NCBI GenBank assembly: GCA_964387025.1 | Contig: CAYLUZ010000005.1 | Span: 248,001 to 312,000 of the forward strand | Source: PNON01 sp964387025 | GTDB lineage: Bacteria; Chloroflexota; Anaerolineae; Anaerolineales; Anaerolineaceae | DNA: 64,000 bases | Direction: 5' to 3' | Shown: positions 26,622 through 34,971 of the stretch, piece after piece | Layout: each line of letters begins with the position of its first letter | How positions within the stretch are numbered: the first letter of the stretch is position 1 | The notes under the pieces: generated by a model | Database searches by the model: none | Told to the model about the DNA's origin: nothing | The model's input: the letters and a program-made list of their open reading frames with translations, nothing else | Made by a program: the position numbers and the translations under genes

Positions 26622-27473
26622 TTACAACTCTCTGAGTTTGGGATTGAAAATCTCGTCAAGACCGACGTTCATAATGTATAAAGCTCCCACAATTGCCGTG
26701 ATCCCTACGCCGGGTGGTATAAACCACCACCACATTTTTAAGATCAATGCGCTCCATAGAACTGCCATGTTCATCATGGTTCCCAGGGATATGCCCTGAG
26801 TAGGACCCAGACCCAGGAAATCAAGGGTGGCAGCAGTCAGGATTGCACCGCCAAACATCAATATGAAGGTCATAAACAAATATGAAGCCATGTTTGGAGC
26901 AATTTCTGTAAGAATGATTTTTAGAGGTTTCTCTCCGCTTAAGCGTGCCAGATCGATAAATTCGCGTGTTCGAAGTGAGAATGTCTGAGCGCGAATAGCG
27001 CGTGCTGCCCAGGGCCAACACGTCATTCCAATAAAAACAGATTCAATGAGCACCCCCCGTACTTTTACATAAGCAGAAATGACAACCAGCAGTGCCAAAA
27101 CAGGGATGGTGAGGACAACATTGGTCAAAACGTTGAGGATTTCATCAACAGAACCTCCACGGTAACCCGCAGTAAAACCTATCAACATACCCAATATTGT
27201 TCCGATTCCACCGCCAACAATTCCAACCAGGAAAGTGGATGATAAACCTCCCACGAATTGCGAAAATACATCCTCACCAAAAGTTGTTGTACCAAACCAA
27301 AACTCTGCAGAAGGTGGAGAATTTGGAGGACCTGCATTCTCGTTTGGGGTATATTTTGCGATTACCGGTCCAATGATCGCCAAAATGATAAAAAACAGTA
27401 GAATACTCAAACCAATCTTAAACTTCGTGTTTCGAAAGGCAAAATAAATAATCTCATTTCTCTTTTTTTTCAT
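26622..27473 (-). CDS. ABC transporter permease (OppC/DppC-like)
   Basis: A 283-residue permease. After a cytoplasmic N-terminus there is one helix, then the extracellular GPPNSPPSAEFWFGTTTFGEDVFSQ segment typical of DppC-type proteins (usually HPLGTD..GRDV), then five further helices. The cytoplasmic EAA loop is REFIDLARLSGEKPLKIILTEIAPN, which contacts the ATPases. It starts two bases after the OppB-like gene ends and forms the second half of the membrane channel. Confidence 0.92.
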   Translation of the reverse strand: MKKKRNEIIYFAFRNTKFKIGLSILLFFIILAIIGPVIAKYTPNENAGPPNSPPSAEFWFGTTTFGEDVFSQFVGGLSSTFLVGIVGGGIGTILGMLIGFTAGYRGGSVDEILNVLTNVVLTIPVLALLVVISAYVKVRGVLIESVFIGMTCWPWAARAIRAQTFSLRTREFIDLARLSGEKPLKIILTEIAPNMASYLFMTFILMFGGAILTAATLDFLGLGPTQGISLGTMMNMAVLWSALILKMWWWFIPPGVGITAIVGALYIMNVGLDEIFNPKLREL

Positions 27474-27475
27474 GG

Positions 27476-28468
27476 TTACGCCCCTCCGCCTTGCATACCG
27501 GTTCTAGTTCGTGGGTCAACCATCACATAAACAATGTCGATAATAAAATTAGCCAAAAGTACACCAATTACAACATAGAGAAAACATCCTTGCAGCAGGA
27601 AGTAATCTTCGTTATGAATTGCCTGCAAGATCAAGTACCCGATACCCGGATATGAAAAAACCACTTCTGTGGCAAGAGCCCCTGTGACGATAACGCCTAG
27701 CTGCAGAGCCAATCCAGAAAGTTGAGGAAGCATTGCATTATTGAAAGCATATTTGCGAATTAAACTCTTTGGTGCACCTAGCGCTTCCAGGAAGTGAGAA
27801 TAGTCAGCTTCAAGTTCATAAATGATCAAATTGCGCATGCCAATCGCCCAACCCCCAAATTGTACGATAAACAAGGATAAGCATGGCAGGAACCAGTGTT
27901 GGAATAAGCTCCAAATGAATAATAAGGATAAGTTCGGACGCATCGAAAAACTATAACCGCCTGCAATGGGAAACCATTGGAGAATGATCCCGAAGAACCA
28001 GGCGATCAGGATACCCAGCCACATATATGGTGTGGCAGTAAGAATATAACCGAGGGGAAGTAATGTATTATCCAATCGTTTACTGCGCGCGGCAAAAGCA
28101 CCAAATTTGTTCCCCGCAAACCAGCTTGCAAGGATGGAAGGAATTAATAATGCAATGTCATAAGGCAGCGCATTTGCAATAACCTTGGTGACAGGTGTTG
28201 GAAATAAGAAGATGCTTGTTCCAAGATCCCCGTGAAAAATTGCCACCCAAAAGTTCAGATACTGTTTCCAGATAGGTAGATCTAAGCCAAAAGCTTCCAT
28301 GTAATAGGTATACATTTGGCTGACGGCGTTCCCCCTGAGTCCTGCTCGTGAAATGAGCAGGTCAACCGGGTTACCGGGCATGAACCTGGGAATTAACCAA
28401 TCTATCGTTACTGCCACAAAAAAAGTAAACAGATAGATTATTAATTTTCTACTGAAATACCGTCTCAC
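27476..28468 (-). CDS. ABC transporter permease (OppB/DppB-like)
   Basis: A 330-residue permease with an N-terminal helix followed by the family segment FFVAVTIDWLIPRFMPGNPVDLLI, then a periplasmic loop, and five more helices. The EAA loop is LEALGAPKSLIRKYAFNNAMLPQLSGLALQLG. It forms the channel with the OppC-like protein. It is separated from the binding-protein gene by a strong hairpin, as is usual where the binding protein is made in excess. GGAGG-like bases precede the start. Confidence 0.92.
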   Translation of the reverse strand: MRRYFSRKLIIYLFTFFVAVTIDWLIPRFMPGNPVDLLISRAGLRGNAVSQMYTYYMEAFGLDLPIWKQYLNFWVAIFHGDLGTSIFLFPTPVTKVIANALPYDIALLIPSILASWFAGNKFGAFAARSKRLDNTLLPLGYILTATPYMWLGILIAWFFGIILQWFPIAGGYSFSMRPNLSLLFIWSLFQHWFLPCLSLFIVQFGGWAIGMRNLIIYELEADYSHFLEALGAPKSLIRKYAFNNAMLPQLSGLALQLGVIVTGALATEVVFSYPGIGYLILQAIHNEDYFLLQGCFLYVVIGVLLANFIIDIVYVMVDPRTRTGMQGGGA

Positions 28469-28493
28469 AAGACCTCCGAAAACAGGGGATTCT

Positions 28494-28532
28494 TTATTCC
28501 TCCTTCCAGCAAAGTACTGGAAGGAGGAATAA
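28494..28532 (-). terminator. Intercistronic hairpin after the binding-protein gene
   Basis: TTATTCCTCCTTCCAG and CTGGAAGGAGGAATAA pair perfectly over 16 bp with a 7-base loop; a bulged extension can lengthen the stem. On the minus strand it lies 14 bases after the binding-protein stop. It probably stops part of the transcripts or protects the upstream message, lowering permease expression. Confidence 0.75.
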
Positions 28533-28545
28533 TAAAGAAGTTACT

Positions 28546-30372
28546 TTACTTTGTTACTGGTTTTAATGCGAGTAGCATTTGAATGGAGGACATGTTCCAG
28601 TATCCACGCCAGGTAGCGGGTAGGTAATGGTTTGAACCATCAGCAGCTGATGGCCAGTTCGTCCATACAGCATTGCTCACCTGAGACCACAAACCGTTGT
28701 ACCACAACGGGATGGTCGGGAATTCGGTCATGGTGATCTCTTGAAGTTGTGAAGTGACAGCTTTGATTCCAGCATCGTCACCAAGCTTGACCTGGTCAAG
28801 TTGATTGACTAGATCGAAGGCTTTTGGATTGTCATAGCGGCCGTAGTTACCATATTGGGCTGTGGCAATATTCTCGATCGGATTCTGGAATACCCACTTG
28901 TAATATGACCATGGGGTTGAACTATTCTGTGCTTCATTCTGGAGAGAGAGTTGGAAAGTTCCCTTCAGTTGTGCATCACGCCAAGGACCATAATCGGGGT
29001 AATCGGGAGTGATATTAATACCAACAGCCTGGGCGTTTTTGGAGATGATCTGAATTGAAGCCATCCAGTCCGTCCAGCCGCTTGGGCAGGTTACGGTCAG
29101 AGCGATTGGGTTTCCTTCTTTATCTTCGACGAAACCATCACCATTAACATCGACATAGCCGGCTGCGGCCAGGATTGATTGGGCTTTTGCCGGATCATAT
29201 GACCAACCATATTTGGCAACCATGTCCTTGTCAACGTATTTGTCCCAGATAGGAAGTAATCCGGTGGGATCAGCAGCTTTTACGATGCCGGTATATGCGG
29301 TTTGGACAATATCGTTGGTATCAATTGCATAAGCAAGGGCTTTGCGGAATTCAACATCATCCAATGGTTTTACCTGTTGGTTGATGATCAAAGCGGCAAC
29401 ATTGGCGGAAAGCATGTAGGGAACGTCTGGATAGTAGGTCTGGATACCATAACCACCCTTAACTAATGTGGCTACACCAGGCAGGAAGTTATTGCTTATA
29501 TCAAGGCCACCCTGTAATACTAAACCAAGGGCGACGTTGTTTGAACCATTGACGATATCAACGATGCGTTTGGGGCCGGGAAGACCAAAGACAGGAATAC
29601 CCCACCATTTTTCGTTGCGGACTAAAACCTGGCGATCCTGATCATGGCTTTCGTACATATATGGGCCTGATCCCACTGCATTTTCATTGGCACCACCGGT
29701 AATGTCTTTTACATCCAACTTGGACCAGATGGCTGCGGGGACAATTGGGGTTTGCCAGAGATAGAAACCAACTTCCTGATAGGCAGGATTGGCTTTAAAC
29801 TTGAAGTCTACAGTCAGATCGTCAACTTTATCGACTGATTCAAGGAAATTCCAAAGACCTACATAAGCAAGACCCGCTTTGACAGTACCGTTTGGATTTG
29901 CGAGTTCGTAAGTGAATTTGACATCCTCTGCAGTCAGAGGGCTACCATCAGCCCATGTCAAACCTTCGCGAAGTTTGATCTCAAGAGTAGTGTCATCGAC
30001 CCATTTCATATCTTCTGCGGCCAACCATGGTGTGAATTTATCAGCGAGCGGATCATAGATATATAAGGTCTCATAAACAAGACCTATTCCACCCATCGCA
30101 TAACCACCACCGTTGAATGGGTTCCAGCTGGAAGGAGGACCCCACTGAGTACCGCTTGTATAAAGGGTCTCAGAGCGCTCATAGTTAACAACGACAGGTT
30201 CTACTGGTGCTGTGATGGGAGCAGGTGCAGCAGGAGCGGCCGGTGCCGCTGGTGCAGCAGGAGCAGCTGGTGCCGCAGGTGCAGCCGGGGCTTGGGTTGC
30301 AGCTGGTGCACATGCAGAGAGCAGCATGGCTGCAGCAACCAAAATTGATAATACGATTGTAATGCGTTTCAT
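28546..30372 (-). CDS. Family 5 ABC solute-binding lipoprotein
   Basis: A 608-residue extracellular binding protein. The signal ends in the lipobox LLSAC (Cys about residue 21), followed by a regular AAP tandem linker (seven to eight repeats of Ala-Ala-Pro) and then the SBP_bac_5 fold: ETLYIYDPLADKFTPWLAAEDMKWVDDTTLEIKLREGLTWADGSPLTAEDVKFTYEL is the usual signature region. Although this family is named for peptides, members beside glycoside phosphorylases bind oligosaccharides, which the context supports here. AAGGAG precedes the ATG. A LacI-type operator lies about 100 bases upstream. Confidence 0.93.
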   Translation of the reverse strand: MKRITIVLSILVAAAMLLSACAPAATQAPAAPAAPAAPAAPAAPAAPAAPAPITAPVEPVVVNYERSETLYTSGTQWGPPSSWNPFNGGGYAMGGIGLVYETLYIYDPLADKFTPWLAAEDMKWVDDTTLEIKLREGLTWADGSPLTAEDVKFTYELANPNGTVKAGLAYVGLWNFLESVDKVDDLTVDFKFKANPAYQEVGFYLWQTPIVPAAIWSKLDVKDITGGANENAVGSGPYMYESHDQDRQVLVRNEKWWGIPVFGLPGPKRIVDIVNGSNNVALGLVLQGGLDISNNFLPGVATLVKGGYGIQTYYPDVPYMLSANVAALIINQQVKPLDDVEFRKALAYAIDTNDIVQTAYTGIVKAADPTGLLPIWDKYVDKDMVAKYGWSYDPAKAQSILAAAGYVDVNGDGFVEDKEGNPIALTVTCPSGWTDWMASIQIISKNAQAVGINITPDYPDYGPWRDAQLKGTFQLSLQNEAQNSSTPWSYYKWVFQNPIENIATAQYGNYGRYDNPKAFDLVNQLDQVKLGDDAGIKAVTSQLQEITMTEFPTIPLWYNGLWSQVSNAVWTNWPSAADGSNHYLPATWRGYWNMSSIQMLLALKPVTK

Positions 30373-30474
30373 CTTATTCTCCTTATATATAGTTTGGATT
30401 ATAGAACGAATTTTGAAAAGCCGTCAGACGTACGATTATTCCCTCACCTCCTCCCAATAGTTGAATGGAGCACT

Positions 30475-30492
30475 TATGAGAGCGCTCCCATA
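30475..30492 (-). promoter_or_regulatory. LacI-type operator upstream of the transport/catabolic operon
   Basis: TATGAGAGCGCTCCCATA is an 18-bp palindrome with one mismatch, centred on AGCGCT. It matches the perfect palindrome at 31596-31611 (core GAGCGCTC). It lies between the lacI-type gene and the binding-protein gene, and is the likely binding site of the encoded repressor. Confidence 0.8.
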
Positions 30493-30506
30493 TAAAGTTA
30501 AAAAAA

Positions 30507-31550
30507 CTAATTTTGATCATTCTCTGCATTCCGCTTGAACGCACCACAGGATTTCCGAACTACCAATTCGGTGTCAAGAATCACATGGCGGGGTGGACAA
30601 ATACCAGTCTCGATCAGGTCGATCAGGACCTCAACAGCTCGAATTCCAAATTGAGTAACAGGTTGGCGGACAGTGGTCAGCTGGATGTTTGTCAATGAGG
30701 CCATTGGTAGATCATCAAAACCAACGAAGCCAATATCATCCGGAATGGACAACCCGGCTTCTTGTGCTGCGCGCATGGCGCCAACTGCCATGATGTCCGA
30801 TGCAGCAAATATGGCATCCGGTCGGGAAGGTAATAATGATTGCATGGCTGCAAACCCTCCAGCCTCAGTAAAATCACCCTCGATGATCAAGGTTTCATCC
30901 AGAACCATGCCACGGTCGGCCATAGCTCTCAGGTAACCCTCCTTTCGATCAATTCCCACCGTGCTGTTGGTCGGACCAGTGATCGTTCCAATGCGTTTAT
31001 AGCCTAATCCGATCAGGTGATCGACAGCTATATAAGACGAACCTATATTATCAATATCAATGTAGCTGACGTTGTCATATCTGAATGGCCGTCCGGCAAC
31101 TACCAAAGGCATATTGGCATCCACCAGGCTGCCAATGATTTTCTGGTCGCCATGATGTCCAGCCTGGACGATCACACCATCCAGCAAGCCCTTACGGGAT
31201 ACGCGCGGGAAGATCTTCTCTTCGTCTTCTTTTGTATCCACCAAAAAAAGAGCCAGGGTGTAGCCATATTGGTTACAAGCCTGGGCAATTCCTTTAGTAA
31301 GATGAGGATAGAAGGGATCCGTAAAGAAGAAGCTGACACTATGTGGTAATAGTAAGCCGATCGTCCACGAGTGCTGAGACGCAAGTGTCCTTGCTGCGGC
31401 ATTCGGATGGTAACCGGTGTCCTGAATTACCTCCAACACTCGCTTTCTTACATCGTCGCTTACATTGGGATTGGCATTGACCACACGGGAAACCGTGGAG
31501 CGTGATACTCCAGCCTTCTTGGCAATGTCAACCAAAGTCAGATCTGTCAC
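30507..31550 (-). CDS. LacI family transcriptional regulator
   Basis: A 347-residue repressor: N-terminal helix-turn-helix LTLVDIAKKAGVSRSTVSRVVNANPNVS (residues 3-30), hinge helix NAAARTLAS and a periplasmic-binding-protein-like effector domain (from WTIGLLLPHS). The hinge and DNA-reading residues fit LacI members that bind palindromes with a central CG, in line with the GAGCGCTC sites on both sides of the gene. It precedes the transport operon on the same strand and is divergent from the GH130 gene, so it probably controls both and responds to an imported sugar or breakdown product. Confidence 0.93.
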   Translation of the reverse strand: MTDLTLVDIAKKAGVSRSTVSRVVNANPNVSDDVRKRVLEVIQDTGYHPNAAARTLASQHSWTIGLLLPHSVSFFFTDPFYPHLTKGIAQACNQYGYTLALFLVDTKEDEEKIFPRVSRKGLLDGVIVQAGHHGDQKIIGSLVDANMPLVVAGRPFRYDNVSYIDIDNIGSSYIAVDHLIGLGYKRIGTITGPTNSTVGIDRKEGYLRAMADRGMVLDETLIIEGDFTEAGGFAAMQSLLPSRPDAIFAASDIMAVGAMRAAQEAGLSIPDDIGFVGFDDLPMASLTNIQLTTVRQPVTQFGIRAVEVLIDLIETGICPPRHVILDTELVVRKSCGAFKRNAENDQN

Positions 31551-31563
31551 TTATGTTCCTATC

Positions 31564-31593
31564 TTGAAAAATATGCGCTGATTGTGTTATAAT
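31564..31593 (+). promoter_or_regulatory. Sigma-70-type promoter of the GH130 gene
   Basis: TTGAAA at 31564-31569 and a perfect TATAAT at 31588-31593 are 18 bases apart. Transcription would start at about 31600, within the operator palindrome, and give a leader of about 115 bases before the GH130 ATG. Confidence 0.7.
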
Positions 31594-31595
31594 TT

Positions 31596-31611
31596 TTGGG
31601 AGCGCTCCCAA
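31596..31611. promoter_or_regulatory. Perfect LacI-type operator over the GH130 transcription start
   Basis: TTGGGAGCGCTCCCAA is a perfect 16-bp palindrome. It begins two bases after the TATAAT box, so a bound repressor would block initiation. It also lies 46 bases upstream of the lacI-type gene's start, so it may serve autoregulation. Confidence 0.85.
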
Positions 31612-31716
31612 TGAACATAATTATTATAAAGACTTTTTTGACGAGAGTCAACTACCAAAATAAAATACTACTATAAAGATTAAATTGAGGTAATTTTTTC
31701 AAGGAGATCCAATTAT

Positions 31717-32688
31717 ATGACTTCCACCCCATTACCAAACCTCCCATGGGAGCAAAAACCTGCAAAGTGTATGGATATAATCTGGCGTTATAGTGCAAAT
31801 CCAATTATTCCCCGCAACTTGATCCCATCTTCGAATAGTATTTTCAATAGTGCAGTCGTGCCATTCAATGGAAAATTTGCCGGCGTATTTCGGGTTGATA
31901 ACAAAAAACGTGAGATGAATCTGAACCGGGGCTTCAGTGATAATGGTATAGACTGGGTGCTGGATGATTCACCTATAGATTGGCAGTGCGATGATCCCGA
32001 GATCAGCCAGTTCCAATATCGCTATGATCCCCGGGTGGTTTGGCTGGAAGACCGGTATTATGTCACCTGGTGCAATGGCTATCATGGACCAACCATCGGG
32101 ATCGGGTACACCTTTGATTTCGATAATTTTACATTTTTAGAAAATGCCTTGCTGCCTTATAACCGCAACGGTGTCCTTTTTCCACGCAGGATCAAAGATA
32201 AATATATCATGCTGAATCGCCCAAGCGATAATGGACATACACCATTTGGTGATATTTACTTGAGTCAAAGTACAGATATGATCCATTGGGGAGAACATCG
32301 TTTCGTAATGGGAGTAAAAAATGGCTGGCAAAGCACCAAGGTTGGAGCTGGTCCAGTTCCCATCGAAACTCCCGAAGGTTGGTTGCTTTTCTATCACGGA
32401 GTATTAACTTCCTGTAACGGTTTTGTGTACAGCTTTGGAGCCGCCCTCCTCGATCTGGATCAGCCCTGGAAAGTGATCTATCGGGGATCCTCCTACTTGC
32501 TGTCACCGCAAACTTATTATGAATGCGTGGGGGATGTCCCCAATGTAGCTTTCCCTTGCGCCACATTATATGACCAACCGAGCGGCCGCATCGCAATTTA
32601 TTACGGCGGAGCAGATACAGTGACCGCGCTGGCTTTTACCCAACTGGATGATGTTCTGGCATACTTAAGGTCGAATTCTGAGGTGTAA
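31717..32688 (+). CDS. GH130 family beta-mannoside phosphorylase
   Basis: A 323-residue five-bladed propeller enzyme of GH130. The catalytic Asp104 lies in RYDPRVVWLEDRYYVTW, and the phosphate-pocket region reads NRNGVLFPRRIKDKYIMLNRPSD, with HRFVMG, STKVGAGPVPIETPEGWLLFYHGV and FSY-like aromatic residues later. The Arg and Asn in this pocket favour a phosphorylase over a hydrolase. Known relatives phosphorolyse beta-1,4-mannosyl-glucose or mannooligosaccharides to mannose 1-phosphate. No signal peptide, so it acts inside the cell on imported sugars. AAGGAG precedes the ATG. Its promoter carries the LacI-type operator. Confidence 0.9.
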   Translation: MTSTPLPNLPWEQKPAKCMDIIWRYSANPIIPRNLIPSSNSIFNSAVVPFNGKFAGVFRVDNKKREMNLNRGFSDNGIDWVLDDSPIDWQCDDPEISQFQYRYDPRVVWLEDRYYVTWCNGYHGPTIGIGYTFDFDNFTFLENALLPYNRNGVLFPRRIKDKYIMLNRPSDNGHTPFGDIYLSQSTDMIHWGEHRFVMGVKNGWQSTKVGAGPVPIETPEGWLLFYHGVLTSCNGFVYSFGAALLDLDQPWKVIYRGSSYLLSPQTYYECVGDVPNVAFPCATLYDQPSGRIAIYYGGADTVTALAFTQLDDVLAYLRSNSEV

Positions 32689-32760
32689 GTCTCAGGTTTT
32701 GGTGGATGTTTTTACTTAAATAATTACCTTATGTTGCAGATAATTGACAATTTTAAATGT

Positions 32761-32798
32761 AAAAAAGGGTTGACTGAATAATAATTCAACCAACCCTT
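32761..32798. terminator. Hairpin between GH130 and dsrE-like genes
   Basis: AAGGGTTG at 32765-32772 pairs with CAACCCTT at 32791-32798; inner bases TTGA...TTCAA can extend the stem. Read on the minus strand it is followed by six T residues, so it is a good terminator for the sulfur operon, and it may also stop the GH130 transcript. Confidence 0.7.
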
Positions 32799-32819
32799 CA
32801 TTTCTTTAATTCAAATAGA

Positions 32820-33320
32820 CTAGATGAAAATTATCTGGCTGCCTTCGGACATGTCCATAAAGTCGCCGGCGGTAACGATGTCGATCACACCATCTATGAA
32901 ATCTTCCTTCTTCAATTCCATCATATCAACAGACATTTTACAGGCGTAGAGTTTGGCGCCGGCATCCACAAGCATTTGCAAATATTCCCGCACCGGGGGA
33001 ACTTTCAATGCTTCCATTTTCTTGTGCATCAGGTGGGTCGCAAAAGCTGTCATGCCCGGGAATGCACCCATGAACTGAGGAATACCCACATAGCCAGGAA
33101 CACCCATCAAATTCATCTTCATGCTTGAATTTGCCACCGGAGGAATTTCCAGGTGGTCAACCCGAGCTTTGTTGATCATATCCATGCCCCAAAATGTGAA
33201 GAAGATGGTCACTTCAATGCCATTTCCAAGTGCTGCCCAGCCCATAATTAAAGCCGGGTAAGCCATATCCAGGTTACCTTTTGAGCAGATAAATGCGATC
33301 TTTCTTGTTTCGTCAGCCAT
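32820..33320 (-). CDS. DsrE/DsrF-like sulfur-relay family protein
   Basis: A 166-residue protein with the DsrE-type fold: KIAFICSKGNLDMAYPALIMGWAALGNGIEVTIFFTFWGMDMI near the N-terminus and AGAKLYACKMSVDMMELKKEDFIDGV near the C-terminus. The Cys in LYACKMS is at the conserved persulfide-carrying position of DsrE2-like proteins, and a second Cys lies in FICSKG. It should carry or transfer sulfane sulfur. The last gene of a four-gene operon, 49 bases after the DsrC-like gene. Confidence 0.88.
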   Translation of the reverse strand: MADETRKIAFICSKGNLDMAYPALIMGWAALGNGIEVTIFFTFWGMDMINKARVDHLEIPPVANSSMKMNLMGVPGYVGIPQFMGAFPGMTAFATHLMHKKMEALKVPPVREYLQMLVDAGAKLYACKMSVDMMELKKEDFIDGVIDIVTAGDFMDMSEGSQIIFI

Positions 33321-33369
33321 TTTGAACTCCTAATAAGTAAAGTTATGATAATTATTAATATTGCTGATA

Positions 33370-33690
33370 CTAAACACAGCCTTCAGGCTTCTTGAGTCCA
33401 CCAATTTTTGCTACTTTCTTGGCTGGACCTTTCGGGAAGAGGCCAAATAGTTCCTTGGTAGTGACACCAGCGCCATCAGTAATGGTTCTCAGCGTAGGTG
33501 ATGCACCACTGTTTGCCGCAGCATTCTGACGTGCGAAATCAATGACTTTCCAGTGCAGATCAGTCAATTGATCAATACCTTCTTCTTTGGCAACTGCCTC
33601 AGCAAATTCCTTGTTCCAGTCGGTATTATTGACGAGGTACCCTTCATCATTTACTTGCACTTCTTTTCCACCAATCATTTTTGTAGCCAT
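33370..33690 (-). CDS. DsrC/TusE-like sulfur carrier protein
   Basis: A 106-residue protein of the DsrC/TusE/RspA family: GYLVNNTDWNKEFAEAVAKEEGIDQLTDLHWKVIDFAR is the family core, and the C-terminal arm ends KKPEGCV with the conserved penultimate Cys. The second Cys found in true DsrC proteins about ten residues earlier is absent (KVAKIGG), so this is a single-Cys form, closer to TusE/RspA. No dissimilatory sulfite reductase genes are present here. ATG at 33690 follows AAGGAG; 33693 is an alternative start. Confidence 0.9.
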   Translation of the reverse strand: MATKMIGGKEVQVNDEGYLVNNTDWNKEFAEAVAKEEGIDQLTDLHWKVIDFARQNAAANSGASPTLRTITDGAGVTTKELFGLFPKGPAKKVAKIGGLKKPEGCV

Positions 33691-33726
33691 CATTATCTCC
33701 TTCGTTTTCTAAACTTGTTTGACTTT

Positions 33727-34962
33727 TTATTGTTTTTCTTTACCAACCATACTGAACGCGCTGGGTAGTGGTACCTCTATACCCCGCATCATCAGATCCC
33801 AATACAAGTAGCGGAAAGCCAGCTTGCCGATATGGTTTATGAGGGATTCTCGCAACAGGGAGAATGGCCCAATAACAGGGAATGGATATTTACCCGGCAG
33901 AGGCTCCTGTTCATAGCTAAAGTCAATTAACGTAGCTTTGTTGAATCCGGTTTCAATATAGCAGGTGGAATGTCCATCAAATTTCGATGGCATTTCTTTC
34001 CCATCCATATGAGCTAAAATGTTTTCAACGACGGTTTCATTTTGGAAGTGAATGACTGCGCCGGCTTTCGAGGCGGGTATATTGTTTGCATCACCCATCA
34101 CCCAGATATTCTGCCATTTATCGGATTGTAAAGTGAACTTGTTGGTCGGGATAAAATTCAAGGCGTCGCCCATACCGGATCGTTTGATCAGGTCAGATCC
34201 CTTATTGGTCGGAACCGACACAAGTAGATCATATGGGACTTCACGCTCGTCGTAGGATTTGATCACATTGTTTACGAAGTCAACTTCCCCAACGTTGTAA
34301 TCCGCTTCCACTTTAATATTTTTTCTGTCAAGAAGTGTACCCAAAATGGCGGACGAAACTGGTTTAGTGAAAGCACCGGAAAGAGGGGTTGCATAGACCA
34401 GTTCCACTTTATTGCGGATACCGCGTTGAGTGAAGACCCAGTCAGCCAGGAAGAGGAATTCAAGTGGAGCCACCGGGCATTTGATGGGATTTTCGACTAC
34501 GTTGACCACCATGCGGCCGCCTTCCCAACGATCAAGGAATTTGCGCATGGCTGCAGCACCCTCATAAGTATAGAAATCGAAGATATTCTTTCGCCAGCCA
34601 ATATCTTTTAATCCCTCGGTTTCTTCCGGGTGGATATCACAGCCTGTGGCTATGACGAGGTAATCGTACTTGATCGTCCGGCTATCAAGACTTATTCGTA
34701 CCTGGTTTGAATCCGGCTCAATCAGCTCAATATTGGAAATAATGTATTCAATATTCGAAGGAATAAATTGCTTATTGACCTTTACAACATCCTTTTCTTC
34801 ATACTTGCCGAATGGAATAAACAGAAAACCCGGTTGATAATAATGTTTGGTATCTTTATCAACCAGTACCACCTTCCATTCCCGGCTATTCAGTTTTTTC
34901 GCCATTTTCATGGCGATCATCGTTCCAGCAGTTCCCGCCCCTACAACTAAAAATGTCTTCAT
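33727..34962 (-). CDS. Sulfide:quinone-oxidoreductase-like FAD-dependent protein
   Basis: A 411-residue flavoprotein of the two-dinucleotide-binding-domain family. The FAD motif is VVGAGTAGTMIA at the N-terminus, YLVIATGCDI follows the second strand and WVMGDANNIPASKAGAVIH is the C-terminal FAD-binding motif. Three Cys lie at positions used by sulfide:quinone reductases: Cys108 (ATGCDI), Cys162 (PIKCPVAP) and Cys334 (HSTCYIE). The C-terminal amphipathic helices (LLRESLINHIGKLAFRYLYWDLMM) fit membrane association. It likely oxidises sulfide or another sulfur compound and passes the sulfur to the DsrC/DsrE-like proteins next to it. Confidence 0.87.
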   Translation of the reverse strand: MKTFLVVGAGTAGTMIAMKMAKKLNSREWKVVLVDKDTKHYYQPGFLFIPFGKYEEKDVVKVNKQFIPSNIEYIISNIELIEPDSNQVRISLDSRTIKYDYLVIATGCDIHPEETEGLKDIGWRKNIFDFYTYEGAAAMRKFLDRWEGGRMVVNVVENPIKCPVAPLEFLFLADWVFTQRGIRNKVELVYATPLSGAFTKPVSSAILGTLLDRKNIKVEADYNVGEVDFVNNVIKSYDEREVPYDLLVSVPTNKGSDLIKRSGMGDALNFIPTNKFTLQSDKWQNIWVMGDANNIPASKAGAVIHFQNETVVENILAHMDGKEMPSKFDGHSTCYIETGFNKATLIDFSYEQEPLPGKYPFPVIGPFSLLRESLINHIGKLAFRYLYWDLMMRGIEVPLPSAFSMVGKEKQ

Positions 34963-34971
34963 CTATTCTCC

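Noticed and set aside
30212..30460. Plus-strand Ala/Gly-rich ORF at the binding-protein start
   Set aside because: It is the reverse reading of the AAP linker repeat.
32820..33690. A dissimilatory sulfite-reduction (dsr) locus
   Set aside because: Only DsrE- and DsrC-like genes are present, the DsrC-like protein lacks the second Cys, and no dsrAB is in the window.
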